Below, piece by piece: positions 1 through 11,050 of a stretch of DNA of 64,000 nucleotides (positions are counted from its first letter, which is position 1; every line of letters begins with the position of its first letter). Source of the stretch: Campylorhamphus procurvoides (taxonomy: Eukaryota; Chordata; Aves; Passeriformes; Dendrocolaptidae); contig WBMV01004156.1 in NCBI GenBank assembly GCA_013396655.1, forward strand, positions 186,001-250,000, in the 5' to 3' direction. The translations under genes and the position numbers were made by a program. The notes below the pieces were generated by a model. The model was not told the origin of the DNA, ran no database searches, and worked only from the letters and a program-made list of their open reading frames with translations.

Positions 1-1
1 T

Positions 2-974
2 AGGAAGAGATTCCAAGCACTCTGGCAGAATGAGGTTGAAGCCAGGTCACCTCCAACACCAGCATCAACACCTCCTGCTCCCCGACACCAGGAGCCAGCC
101 CCTGCTGCCAAGGAGTCAGCCCCGGCCAAGAGAGACGACGTGCGGAAGTCTTTTGCAGAGAGTGTGGATGAGATTCCGTTTGCTGATGATGTAGAAGACA
201 CATATGATGACAGGACAGAGGACTCAAGCCTTCACGAGAGGTTCTTTACCCCTCCTACCAGTCGCCCAAGGCCAGAGAAACCACTCGTTTTGCCCTTGGT
301 CAAAGAAAATGGTGGTCCACCCTCAATGGAAGGAGGGGTTAATCAGAAGAAGAGACTGTTTCCTGAAATTTCTGTGGAGGCCAAGGAGCTTGCTGAAGAA
401 AGAATGAGAGCCAGAGAGAAGTCTGTCAAGAGCCAAGCACTACGTGATGCCATGGCCAAACAGTTGTGTAAGATGAAGGATATGGAGATGGCTGCAGCTG
501 CTGCTGCTGGGACCACAAGGGCACGAAAGACATCTTCTATGCCCTTGAAGACCAAAGAGTTGTTTTATGAGTCTCCAAAGCATTTGGCCTTGAAATTAGC
601 AGAGGGATCCACACGAAAGCATAATTCTGCTAGTGAGAAGTTCTCCACTCCTGCTGCTGATATGGCTGGACCTGAAGGGTCTGTCAGCTCTTCGGAAGGC
701 TCCAGTGGGAAGAGTAAGAAAAGAAGTTCTCTTTTCTCACCTCGTAAGAACAAAAAGGAGAAGAAATCCAAGAACGATAGTAGGCTTTCCGACAAATCTA
801 GTGGTGGGACAGAGGAAACAACAAAGCCCAGATCATTATGGAAGTCTGTTTTCTCTGGGTATAAGAAAGACAAGAAGAAAAAGACTGATGACAAATCCTG
901 CCCAAGTACTCCCTCGAGCAGTGCCACTGTGGATTCTGTCAAGCACAAAGCTTCTCCACTGATTACAGCTGCAG
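2..974 (+). CDS. MICAL3: MICAL3, large internal coding exon (enters from left edge)
   Basis: The frame starting at base 2 is open to base 974 (324 codons plus one base) and ends at the donor GCAG|GTATAC. It encodes the disordered linker of MICAL3 just before the Rab-binding C-terminus. The residues VDEIPFADDVED, then AKELAEERMRAREKSVKSQAL, then a Ser/Lys-rich stretch (SSLFSPRKNKKEKKSKND) and SLWKSVFSGYKKDKKKK are the recognisable MICAL3 signatures. MICAL3 is a flavin monooxygenase that oxidises actin methionines and works with Rab8/Rab10 in exocytic vesicle fusion. Its FAD, CH and LIM domains must lie to the left of this window. A run of six alanines (about 490-515) is a small low-complexity expansion. 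The exon may begin further left, and no acceptor is visible. Reading past the donor gives a short tail and a stop at 1019-1021, so intron retention would truncate the protein before its Rab-binding domain. Confidence 0.95.
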
Positions 975-1852
975 GTATACCAGATATGTCCCTTCCTGCA
1001 TCTAGGTATCCTTCCAAGTAGGTTTGGCTCGCTTTGTCGTTCAGCTGCTGTGCTGGTAGGGCTGCTCCCCAGTGTTAAATGGGCAGGGTGGTAGGGACTA
1101 GAACTGTATGTTTGCACATTGACAGAATTAGCTGATATCCACTGGAAAAACTGATCCTTAACTATAAGTTTCACTCTTGACGTGTACAAAGCACATCTGT
1201 TTTCTGCCTTGGACAGATTTGTGAAATAAGCACTATTAGTTGGAGTTTGTGACATTCTATTTCTATTTTAAACCTGATCCTCATGTTTTCTTAGGTGGTC
1301 CATTCTCTCTCTCATATTCTCTCTCTTTCTGCCTGGCTCCATGAAAGCTGAAGACTGTGGAGATGCAGTTATTCCTGTCTGCTCAGTGATGTGACAACTG
1401 TCTGTTGATCTGTGAAATACCAATTTGGCAGCCTTATGTAAATCTTTCACATGCCCACCAGTTGTAGGCAGATGTTTAATGGCAACGTGGAATACAGTAA
1501 ATAAGTCAAATGTGATTGTCTCTGGACTTGTACAAATAGCCAAAATAGTGCCAGCTGCTGTCTCCAAGTGCTGTATCTCTCCTAAGAGCATTGATACAGT
1601 ACAAAGGGACAGTCATTTCAACTTTTGAAGAAAGTGATGCTCTCTTAAATCAAAGCTCAAGCTCATACAGATCAGTTTGTGGGGCAGTGCTGCTCTGGTC
1701 ACTCTGAATCCCAGGTGAAGCAACTGAGACTGACATAAAAGGACTAAGTATTTTTGATGCTCAGTCAAACAACCTACACCTGAGTTCTGGAATGCTTCCA
1801 GAAAGGACAGTGACCACTCCTCTAACTTCCCTTTTTATTCCTGGTTCCTCAG
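975..1852 (+). other. MICAL3: MICAL3 intron
   Basis: Intron of 878 bases, from donor GTATAC to acceptor GGTTCCTCAG. I see no repeat or gene in it. Confidence 0.85.
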
Positions 1853-1947
1853 ATTTACAGCTCCGGCAACACCTGAGTTTCTCAGAGGACTCTGACCTCT
1901 CCAGTGACGATGTTCTGGAACGCTCCTCCCAGAAATCCAAACGAGAG
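1853..1947 (+). CDS. MICAL3: MICAL3 exon encoding the acidic SEDSDLSSDD stretch
   Basis: 95-nt exon between acceptor CCTCAG and donor GAG|GTAGGT. It joins in phase to the split codon at 974 and reads DLQLRQHLSFSEDSDLSSDD, then VLERSSQKSKRE. This acidic, serine-rich segment directly precedes the bMERB coiled coil and is close to the mammalian MICAL3 sequence as I remember it. It ends on a complete codon (phase 0), so the next exon can be either the 51-nt cassette at 6092 or the constitutive exon at 7938 without a frame change. Multiple S/D/E residues suggest casein-kinase-type phosphorylation, which is inference only. Confidence 0.95.
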
Positions 1948-4900
1948 GTAGGTAGATGGGAAATGCATTTCGGATGGATCCAGCATTGTGCATATCACAG
2001 ACTCAGAGAATCACATCAGAAACTTGGATGATAATGTTGTTTTTTACTGTTTCTCCCATGGAACCGACTTTCCTGTAAGTTGCCTGACTGTTCTGCCTAA
2101 AATAAGTTGGTTTCACAACTGCAAACTACTCTCCACTGTTACTGGATGAAGGATCCATTGTCTCACTGTGGCATTACTTTACAATTAATATCACAATCAG
2201 AACAGTGAATTTTGTCCCTGTTGTGAGCCTCTCCACAATATACAGAAAACAGATTTAATGTCAGAAGAGTAAATTTCACTGGCTGTAATGTTACTGCAAA
2301 AATGTAATGATGAGATAGTTCTCACTTTTTCTGAGAGTCTGGTTTTAGGAGAGTGGCCCAGGGGACCCAGAGCTGGATGCAGTACTCGAGCCAGGGCCTT
2401 GTGAGGGCAGAGTAGAAGGGCAGAATCACCTCCCTCAACCTGCTGGTCATGGCTCTCTTGATGCAGCCTGGGATACCATTGGCTTTCTGGGCTGCAGGTG
2501 CACATTGCTGGGTCATGTTGGTGACCAGCACCCCTCGAAGCTTCTCTCGATCCATTCTCGGCCCATCGCAGGAGGCCACCAAATTGGTCAGGCACAATTT
2601 GCCATTAGTGAAGCAAGAGTTATCAATCACCTCCTTATTTTCCACATGCCTTAGCTTACTTTCCAGGAGGATCTGCTCCGTGATCCTGCTGGGTACTGAG
2701 AGGAGACTGACTGGCCTGTAGTTCCCCAGGTGATCCTTTCCCCCCTTTTTAACAATTGGGATTATGTTTCCACTTTTTCAGTCAGTGGAAACTTCACTGG
2801 ACTGCCAGTTTCCCATACATGATGGACAGTGGCTTAGGCCCTTTCTCTGCCAGTTCCCTCGGAACCCATGGTCCCATGGAGTTGTGCACCTCCAGGTTCC
2901 TTAGGTGTTCTGAAATTTGACCTTCTACGTTGGGCAGTTCTTCATTTTCCCAATCCCTGCCTTTCCCTTCTGTGACTGGGCTTGTGTGGCTGGAGCACTT
3001 GCTGCTGAAGATCAAGGCAAAAAAACCACTGGTTACATCAGCCTTTTCCATACCAGATCTTCAGTTTCCTTCCGAAAATGGGCAATGTTTTCCCTAGTGT
3101 TCTATCCCTGATGTACCTGTAGAAGCTTTCCTATTGCCCTTGATGTCCTTAGCCAGATGTAATTCTGTCAGAGCCTTAGGTTTCCTAACGTTATCCCTGG
3201 CAGCTCAGAGGATTTCTCTCTATATTCCCCCCAGGCTACCTGTCCTTGCTTCCACCCTCTGTAGGCTTCCTTTTTGTGTCTCAGTTTGCCCAGAAGCTCC
3301 ATGTTCATCCATGCAGACCTCCCAGCATTTTTGCCTGACTTCCTCTTTGTTGGGATGCGTTGCTCCTGAGCTTGGAGGAGGTGATCCTTCAATATTAACC
3401 AGTTTTCTTGGGCCCCTCCTCCCTCCAGGGCTTTTTCCCATGGCACTGTACTAAGTAGATCCCTGAACAGGGCTAAGTCTGCTCTCCTGAAGTCCAGGGT
3501 AGCAAGCTTGCTGTGCACCCTCCTCACTGACCTAAGGATCTACTAAAAAGATTTAGTTAATTTGCACATATTTGTATGTGGAAAATATATGAGGAGAGCA
3601 AAGTTCCACAGTTAGTTGCTTTTAAACTGGTTAATTCAGTTTTAAAATGGCACTATTAATGCAAAACTAAGGGAAAAAAATTTAAGGAACTACTCTGCTG
3701 GACAGAATTGGCAAGGTTGGAAAAGTAGAGATTTTACTGACCCCACCAGACACTAAGGCTCTTCTGGTACTGAAGAATGAAAACCATGTTCCCTCAGTCC
3801 CGTCCTGGTGGTGCCTGGTACACATGTTAAAAAAGCCCAAGAAGCAGAGAGCATCTGGGAGGGCAATGGGATAGACACAGTGGCCTGTGCCTCCTGTCTC
3901 AAACCTGTCCCCTGTCCTCCAGTGCACACAAATCGGTTTCAGGTGCCAGGCTCTAGCTGATACTTGGCTGAGATGGCAAAGGTGTGGAAATACTGCAAAT
4001 TGAAGTGTCATATGAAATGCTTGCTATGTATATATAGTGCAATGAACTAGAATAACTAATGAATTTAAGGCTGGTGGAAGGAATTGATGAACTAAAAAGG
4101 AATTTTCTGTATTTACTTATCTCTCTTTTAATCTTTTTCCCTAGTTGGTCTAGATCTCTTCTGAGAGGAAGATTATTTTGTTTTTATTTTATTCCCTTTT
4201 TTCTCTCCCCCTTCCATTCCTCCTTGCATGCCCTCAAGGCGTTTCATGAGAAATTCTGCATTTTCCAAGAGATGCAGAAGAATGAGGTACCTGGGGCTAG
4301 CAGAGGACAAATGCCCAATACCTGGGGTTCAGATAAGAGTTACAGAGTTACTGCTCTGCCTTTGAGCTCCTTCAGAGGGAGGCAAGGCTGCAGTAAGATC
4401 CATCCTGGTTTTTTCAGACTTTGGTGTGCCTGAGTGGTCACTCTTCTTTCTCTGTGCTGAGTTATTTAGACTTAAAATGGCTTTTGCAGAAAGAATTATC
4501 ACTAAGCACTGGAGAGGATGATAGGTGACAGTGGCAGATGCCTGGAATCCTAATACTGAAAATGTCTTATAAGCTCTGCCAAGGGTGTAATGGTGGTGCC
4601 TCCTCTCTCATTTGCTGCTGCTGAAGATACTCTAGGAATTTGTTTGCTCAGCATCTGCCTGTTTTCTAAAGAATAGTTTTAAGAACGCATTTGTTTAGAG
4701 GATGTGAATCTGAGAACTCCACTTACCTAGTTTCATTGCATCCTCTCCAAGGATGTAGGACACACATGCAAACACTGGAATGCCTTGCTGTCAAAAGAAA
4801 TGTAACCAAACTTCGAGACTGACAAAGCTGGGTTTGTACTGATTTTGGGCAGGGGTAGTATTTCTTAAGTTACAAACTGCCTGCTACTTATTATGGGTAA

Positions 4901-6091
4901 GAGCTGACTTACTGTGTGCTACATAACTTTTATGTGAACCCCTTCTCTAAACTGAAATTCTGTTTGTGCTGCTTTTTTGGTAATTGTAGTGAGCTTGCTT
5001 CCCAGCTGTTTAGCCTTGTGACCAGCAATGAATTAATTCAGTGTTGTTTAGTGTAGTGTCTTTGAAGAGAAGCATCTTGCAAAGAATTCCAAATGTGGGT
5101 CTCGTGTTTGTAGGTGTGTGTCACTGTGTGTGTGTTTGTCATTGTTCCTGTACAATTGTGGTGTCACGGTCAGATGTGTGTTTTACTACCACAGGTAGCT
5201 TGCTTTTTACTGGAGTTGCAAACATGCTGATGTTGTTCTCTGGCTTTTCATTTGTGACTGGTTTTAGTTAATTGAATGTGAAAGTGCAAAATGCTGTCTG
5301 TTCCCCCAGAGTGGCACAATGCCTTCTGTACTTCATGACATGAAGGGAAATTTACCTCTCTTATTAAGTACTTTACTTGCTTTATATTAGGATACAGGGT
5401 AGTGTACAATGTCCTTGGATAGAAAAAGTAGTGATTTGCCTCTCCTTCTCTCCCTCTTTCCCCAAAGTTTTAGGTCCTCATGATCTTTGGAGGCTCTCAT
5501 TTTAGACAGGGAGATTCCATTACTTTCAGGACACAGCCCACTGAGTCCATCTGGTGTTTCTCAGTTCACAAAGCAGTGAGGAAGATTTATTATGTTAGTT
5601 AAATGCAAATCATAATTTCTATGAAATAGAGATAATTTAAAACTATGGAGTAAACACAGCTCCTAGGAGAGGTTGTAAATCAGATTGTAAAAGTTGGCTG
5701 AGCCAGTTCAGACCAGGCATGTCCCAGCATAAACCATTATTTCAAATCCTAAGCCAAAATTTTGTACCTGTACTTGCTCAGTGAACATCAAAACTGTAGG
5801 TACAGTTCCAAAGGCCAAAGAGTTCCTCCAGAAAAAGGTATTTCCAGGGTATTGTATCTTTAAAGAGGCTGCCAAAACTACCTGGCTTCAGGAGAGTACT
5901 AGAACCTTGATTTTGTTGGCAGAAGTTCCATTGTGCTTCATCAGTCTGGGTCGCCTTCAGCATTTGCATAAATGTTTCATTTAAAAACCACTTTGTTTTA
6001 TTACTGTGCATCTGTTTTCAATGTTGAACTGATTTTGCTTCATTTTGTACGTTTTTTTTATTTTTTTTCCTTTACCATTCCCCCTTTAAAG
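1948..6091 (+). other. MICAL3: MICAL3 intron containing a decayed CR1
   Basis: Intron from GTAGGT to the acceptor CCCTTTAAAG. It holds the minus-strand CR1 remnant at about 2325-3535 and a TG-rich stretch near 5110-5145. Otherwise I see nothing. If the 51-nt cassette is skipped, the intron runs on to 7937. Confidence 0.75.
2325..3535 (-). mobile_element. CR1 LINE fragment, ORF2-derived, decayed
   Basis: Reading the minus strand from about 3530 down to 2330 gives successive pieces of the avian CR1 ORF2 protein. The first piece has [20 protein letters not shown] and [12 protein letters not shown] (linker after the endonuclease). Next come [26 protein letters not shown] and [13 protein letters not shown]. 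The last piece has MENKEVIDN and [17 protein letters not shown], then [20 protein letters not shown] and LYSAL-like residues. The frame breaks several times. The text jumps from the start of the reverse-transcriptase domain to its end around 2560-2580, so the catalytic core is deleted. The typical CR1 3' terminus is also absent at the low-coordinate end. It is an inactive fossil. Confidence 0.9.
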
Positions 6092-6142
6092 TCGATCTAT
6101 GTACCACACGCCTTGGCATTCAAGAGATCATATTCGTCAAAG
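6092..6142 (+). CDS. MICAL3: MICAL3 51-nt in-frame cassette exon (alternative)
   Basis: A strong acceptor (long T/C tract from about 6050, then CCCCCTTTAAAG) and a donor (AAAG|GTAGTG) bound exactly 51 bases. They are open in the MICAL3 frame and encode SIYVPHALAFKRSYSSK. Both neighbouring exon ends are phase 0 (1947 and 7938), so inclusion adds 17 residues between KSKRE and RAYTEEE, just before the bMERB helices, with no frame change. Neuronal and muscle cassette exons often look like this. Three TGCATG motifs follow the donor (6181, 6255, 6352). The peptide is basic and rich in Tyr/Ser, so it may add phosphorylation sites. I cannot confirm expression from sequence alone, but phase, splice sites, composition and CpG retention all agree. 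Confidence 0.8.
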
Positions 6143-7937
6143 GTAGTGTCTCCATTCCCACTAGTTGGCCATTGTTGCATTGCATGTCCCTGTATTAACC
6201 CATTGAATCCGTAGCTCCCCACCACGTGTGCACTAACCCCACCGACACTGACTGTGCATGCCTGAGATGTTGGAAGACATGGGCAGCAAATTCTCTCTAG
6301 AGGTTGTCTACCAAAAATGCATAAAGCTCCGAAATGTCTGTCTGGTTGGAATGCATGCGTTCATCAGTGCACCGCTGTACAGTGATGTGGACGATCCGTG
6401 AGCTTCAGAACAAATCGGTTTTCAAGGCAATTAAATATGTTTGCTGATTCTTTTTTTTTTTAATGCTTAGAATGTAAGTTCAAGTGAATCATCACACTTC
6501 AATCAGCATCCTTCAAAATTGTTGAGTCCACCCAATCTTAGCAGAACTCTGTATCGAGCTAAAATCAAGGCAGAAGTTGCTGCTTTCTGTAGTTCTTATT
6601 GTCCTGTCTTCACAGTCACAACAGTGTTACATGGCATAGGAAAGTCACACCCCCTGTTGCTTTACCTTCAGATTTGGATATCAGTGTGGATTTCATGTTT
6701 TAAAAAGAGTAAAATGTTGGCTCTTGAAGCTTTAACAATGGTGCTTACCAATGAGCTACCTGAGGGATTTTTAATTGAGCTGTGATCCTAGCTGGAATTC
6801 TCTTCACTAAGAACAATAAACCAGAGGTAGACTGACCAATGTGGCAGTACATCAACCAGATAAAGCAAATTTCAGAGTGGTCTGACCTTGTGTCTCTAAA
6901 GTTGACTGTCCATGGAGGAGATCTCTCCCCAGAAGTGGAAGACACCTGTTTACAGCAGTCCCTTAAAGCTTACATACCTGTACATGAGAATATAGTCCTT
7001 TTCTTCACTGTAGTCCACTTAATGCAGTTGTGAAGTTTTTTTGACACTCTTAAAACCCTATGAAACTCTGTAAGACCTCCTAGACTACAACACATCTAAC
7101 TAGTATATCTGAAAAGATACTAAATCCAAATTCAGTAATGTTAGAAGGACTTCTTTTGAAACTAGTTTCACTGACAGAAAAGGAGGAAATACCTTTCTGT
7201 TTCTATAAAAATAGCTTTTCTCCTTTTGAATGGCTTCTGGTGGTGTGATATTTTAATTTTAGTTTGGGGGTGGTTTGCTGTGTTTGACACCAGCGAGTTC
7301 TATGGGGTTGCTCTTGAAATGGGATTTCCCATCTCACACCAGAATGTCAGTCAGCTTTCAAATGTCTTTTTGTCTTCCTGATTCACTGAAGAGCTGCACA
7401 AATTTACACAGGTAGTCATTTACCAGTATAAATCCCAGCTATGGATGTTCTTGCTCCAGAATAATAGGGAGAGGTGAATTCCAATACAACTACACCAGCC
7501 TATAATAATTTCTTAGCTTACACTGCTCTAACTGTTCACATAAACAAGCATTTACCTCCTTTTAGAATGAAATCAAGATGACCCCTCTATATGGTACTCA
7601 CTGATTTAACTAAATCCATTTGGCTAAATCTGTTGAGAAATAGAATAAAAATTGATTTGATCTTTGAGGAGAGGTTTCATACAGGAGTGGAAGGCAGGGG
7701 TGGGATGTTATATAAGAGCACAGCTTTGAAATTGGCTTATATGCTTCTTCACTCCTGATTTGATCCTGAAATCGTTGCTCACTGCACTGTGAACACCTTT
7801 GCCTACAGAAGCTTGACACGGCCATGGCAAAGACAGAACACCTCCCTTCTGAGATTTTTGGAAGAGAAGATGGTCATCCCTGCCCCAGTACCTCTGAACA
7901 TGTAACTAAGATGTGCTCCTGTTTTTCCTTCCTTCAG
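6143..7937 (+). other. MICAL3: MICAL3 intron after the cassette exon
   Basis: Contains the TGCATG cluster, a poly-T tract at about 6450-6461, and an acceptor-like site at 6470 followed by GTAAGT at 6474. From about 6600 to 7937 I see only ordinary AT-rich intron sequence. Confidence 0.7.
6181..6357 (+). promoter_or_regulatory. Cluster of three TGCATG (RBFOX) motifs downstream of cassette exon
   Basis: TGCATG occurs at 6181-6186, 6255-6260 and 6352-6357, which is 39, 113 and 210 bases past the cassette donor. One copy is expected by chance per about 4 kb on a strand. RBFOX proteins bound to (U)GCAUG downstream of an exon usually promote its inclusion in neurons and muscle. ACTAAC, the core of the QKI/STAR element, lies at 6232-6237. 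The block from 6092 to about 6420 keeps 12 CpG dinucleotides, against two in the preceding 540 bases and one in the following 540, which suggests sequence constraint. Confidence 0.7.
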
Positions 7938-8045
7938 AGGGCCTACACAGAAGAGGAGCTGAATGCCAAGCTGACCCGGCGAGTACAGAAAGCTGCCCGC
8001 AGACAAGCCAAGCAAGAGGAGCTAAAGAGGTTACACAGAGCTCAG
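7938..8045 (+). CDS. MICAL3: MICAL3 exon, start of bMERB domain
   Basis: 108-nt exon (36 codons) between acceptor CCTTCCTTCAG and donor CAG|GTAGGG. It encodes RAYTEEELNAKLTRRVQKAA, then RRQAKQEELKRLHRAQ. This is the beginning of the first long helix of the bMERB (bivalent Mical/EHBP Rab-binding) domain, which binds Rab8, Rab10 and related Rabs. The dense Arg/Lys/Glu content is as expected for a coiled coil. Both ends are phase 0. Confidence 0.95.
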
Positions 8046-8751
8046 GTAGGGTCTCACCATCACTGCCATGGCAGACAGTTCACTCCATGTGAAAGCACCA
8101 TGATCCTGACATTCCTCTGTCAGAAGAGAAGCCAGAGACAGGATTTCCTCTATTTTTAGATGAGTGTCCCTGCTCCTGCTCCCTCTTTCAAATTTGATAC
8201 CATGCCACTGAGCAGTGAAGAATGGCTGAAACCTATCCATGGTGATTTTACATTTAGAAAAATAATGCTCCTAACACCTCTCTATCAGGAGATGAGTGAA
8301 ATGGAACTCAGATAATACCTGATGGAACTGCACCTATCATTATTTTGCAAGATTATGCTGGTGGATGAAGTGTTACCAAATTAATTACCACAGAATCTGC
8401 TGAAAAAGCTGTTGACATCATCTATAGGTGATGGGATTTGCTAAAAACTCAGGGGCTTATCTGACTGAATAGAATCACCTTTCAGTTCAGCATTTCAGGA
8501 CGGTGATAGGAGTTGTAGAAGATAAGTGAATATCAAGGTGTATGCAGGTTTAAGGGATCAGATACAATGGTATGAGGAGGATGTTACTGGAGGGTCTGTG
8601 ATATTTGCTTTTGAAGAAGTGTATTCTTGAATACAAATACGTGTTTTTGAAAAGGCAGATTTGACTGAGGTCACTCAGTGCTGGATGTGTGCTGCAGGCA
8701 GAGCAGGAGGATTGCTTTTGGTGAGGTTCTGCTCCATTCTTCCCTGAACAG
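8046..8751 (+). other. MICAL3: MICAL3 intron
   Basis: 706-base intron, GTAGGG to CTGAACAG. No repeat or gene seen. Confidence 0.85.
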
Positions 8752-8845
8752 ATTATCCAGCGACAGCTTGAACAAGTGGAAGAGAAGCAGAGGCAACTTG
8801 AGGAGAGAGGAGTTGCTGTGGAGAAGGCCCTTCGAGGAGAAGCAG
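8752..8845 (+). CDS. MICAL3: MICAL3 bMERB exon, end of helix 1
   Basis: 94-nt exon, acceptor CCTGAACAG, donor GCAG|GTATCC. It reads IIQRQLEQVEEKQRQLEERG, then VAVEKALRGEA plus one base of a split glycine or aspartate codon. It continues the first bMERB helix. It ends in phase 1, which matches both the 51-nt cassette at 13699 (giving D) and the exon at 25449 (giving G). Confidence 0.95.
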
Positions 8846-10680
8846 GTATCCATCACAACTTGGTTGGTTTTTTCACGTTTTCTTACCAAGTGCTTGTGCA
8901 ATAGCCCATAGCTGTTTGGATTTTAGAGGCAATTGGACCGTTGTAGCCTAGAGATAGAGTCCAATGTGAATCCGTTCTCCCTTTTCTACTATCTTTCTGA
9001 GGCCTTGTTTTTTTCCTGTGTTTCTTCTAATTCTGGGACTTCCCTATTGGCAGAGACTTAGTTCACTTGTCTTTGCCTGAGGCCTAGGAGATAATTCTGC
9101 AGCTACTAATAATGGCTGTCTGACTGTTTCTGCCTATTACTGGATCTACAGCTAGAAAATTGCAGGGGTTTCCCCTCTGCCATTCACACCAAGTGGTCAC
9201 AGTAAGAGAACCCTGTTTGTATGTTAAGGAAATAATTGTGAAACTCTGTGTGATTTCTCTGCTGTGTTGGATTATCAAGGTAGTGTCCTTACAAGGGACC
9301 ATCACAGAACATCTTCCTCACTGCACAGCCCAGCACACTGGCTACTTCTGACAAAGTTGTGCAGAGCAGAAATGCACACGTGTACTGAAAGGTATCCATG
9401 TCAAGCTGTTAAAGAAATATTGTGTGTACTTGAAATTCAATTGAATGAGTATCATCTGATCTGGCAAGTATATGAGTGGAGGAGTACCTGGTTCAGATAA
9501 TGCTGATAGTAGTACCATGTTTTGGAAAAAAAAAATCCTCAATTGCAAGGAGTCAAATATCCAACAGGCAAATGCAGTGTGTGTGTACACCTGGCAGGCC
9601 AAGGATTATGTACCTGATTACAGGGGTCAGAGCTCAGAAATGCCAGTAGTGGAACAGATGTTTGGAAAATGTTTGCTTGTTGTTTGGATTGAAGAGCCAC
9701 CTCCATGCCTGTGAAGATGGAATGTGATTAGGCAATGAAGGTTCACCAGAGGAAAAAATCTGTTGGGACTTTGCCAGTTGCTAGTCGGACAGAATTAGGT
9801 GTGTCTGATATTCTGTAAGGGTGTGCCACAGCAGCAGGACTGGGTGGTCACCAAAGCAAATAGGTGCTGCAAGTGTGAAGAAGAGCAGCCTTGAGGACTT
9901 CAATGGTTTTATGATCAGAGTGTCTTTTTCATTTGTGGGTTCAAAAAAAAACCTTGTGCAAAAATTCTGTCTTTGTGGTGGTGCCTCCTTCCTTATGCTG
10001 TGTGTTCCTGTGTAGCCCCACTCTGTTCTCTGGCCTGCCAGCTTCTGCCCTGACTAAACCCACCTCCGTTATCTCTGATGGTTCTTTCCATTTTTCTTCT
10101 TCTCACCTGGAGTCCGTCTTGATTATCGAGCTGCTGCACACCCTTCATGTAAGACATGCCAGCACAAGTCACAGACCATTGTAGCTGAGAGAACATTATT
10201 CATGGTAGAGTGCTCTCTCATTGAAGAATGATATAATGCCTAAAAAATGATCAGAGAGGGCAGACTATGACCAAGAGTATTAGTACTTTATATGGGAGAC
10301 CACAGAATTAAATCTTTATTTAAATAACTTCTCACTCCCAGCTCTCCGAAATGGAAGCAGTCTTAGACGGGTCTGTGTGTTTGTGAACTTCCTAGCAGAA
10401 TGGTGAAATGTAGGTTGTGCTTTGCAAAATTGAAATCTCTTTTCTTCAGGAAGTCTCTAGGGTATGCTTTGCTCTTGCAACATGTTTCTATCAACAGGTC
10501 ATACGCTGTGTTTGCAGAAGCTTAACTCTGACGTAAAGAATTCACCGTCCTCTATTCTTCCACTTATTTCAGGGGATTAGCAAGGAATGCATTCTGCTGG
10601 GGTGAAAAAGCAACATGTGTTGCCTGAAACATGAGATTATAAATAGTTCCATGCTTCACCTCTCTATCTACTCTTGGATG

Positions 10681-11050
10681 GTCAAAGAATCATTTAGGCT
10701 GGAAAAGACCTTTTCAGATTAGGAGTCCAACCATTAACCCAGCACTGCCAAGCCCACCACTAAACCAGGTCCCCAGGTGCCACATTCACACATCTTTTGA
10801 AAACCTTCAGGGATGGTGACTCACACACCTCCCTGGGCAGCCTCTTCTAGTGCTTTACAACCCTTTCTGTGAAGAAATTGTCCCTAATATCCGATCTAAA
10901 CTTCCTCTGGCACAACTTGAAGCCATTTCCTCTTGTTCTGTTGCTTGTTGCTTGGGATAAGAGACCAACCCCCACTTGTCTACGTCCTATCAGATAGTTG
11001 TAGAGAGTGATAAGGTCTCTCTTCAGCCTCAATTTTTGAGACATTTTACG
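10681..11050 (-). mobile_element. CR1 LINE 3' end (5'-truncated)
   Basis: The plus strand starts with AGAATCATTTAGGCTGGAAA and continues with the reverse complement of the CR1 3' region (TCCCTGGGCAGCCT and CTTCCTCTGGCACAACTTGA are typical). The element therefore points left, with its 3' end near 10681 and a 5' truncation near 11050, as is usual for CR1 insertions. Confidence 0.9.

Noticed and set aside
975..1021. Extension of the first MICAL3 exon to the stop at 1019
   Set aside because: The donor at 975 and the matching exon at 1853 continue the family sequence, while the extension does not match it.
3168..3527. 119-codon minus-strand open frame
   Set aside because: It is part of the decayed CR1 ORF2, not a host gene.
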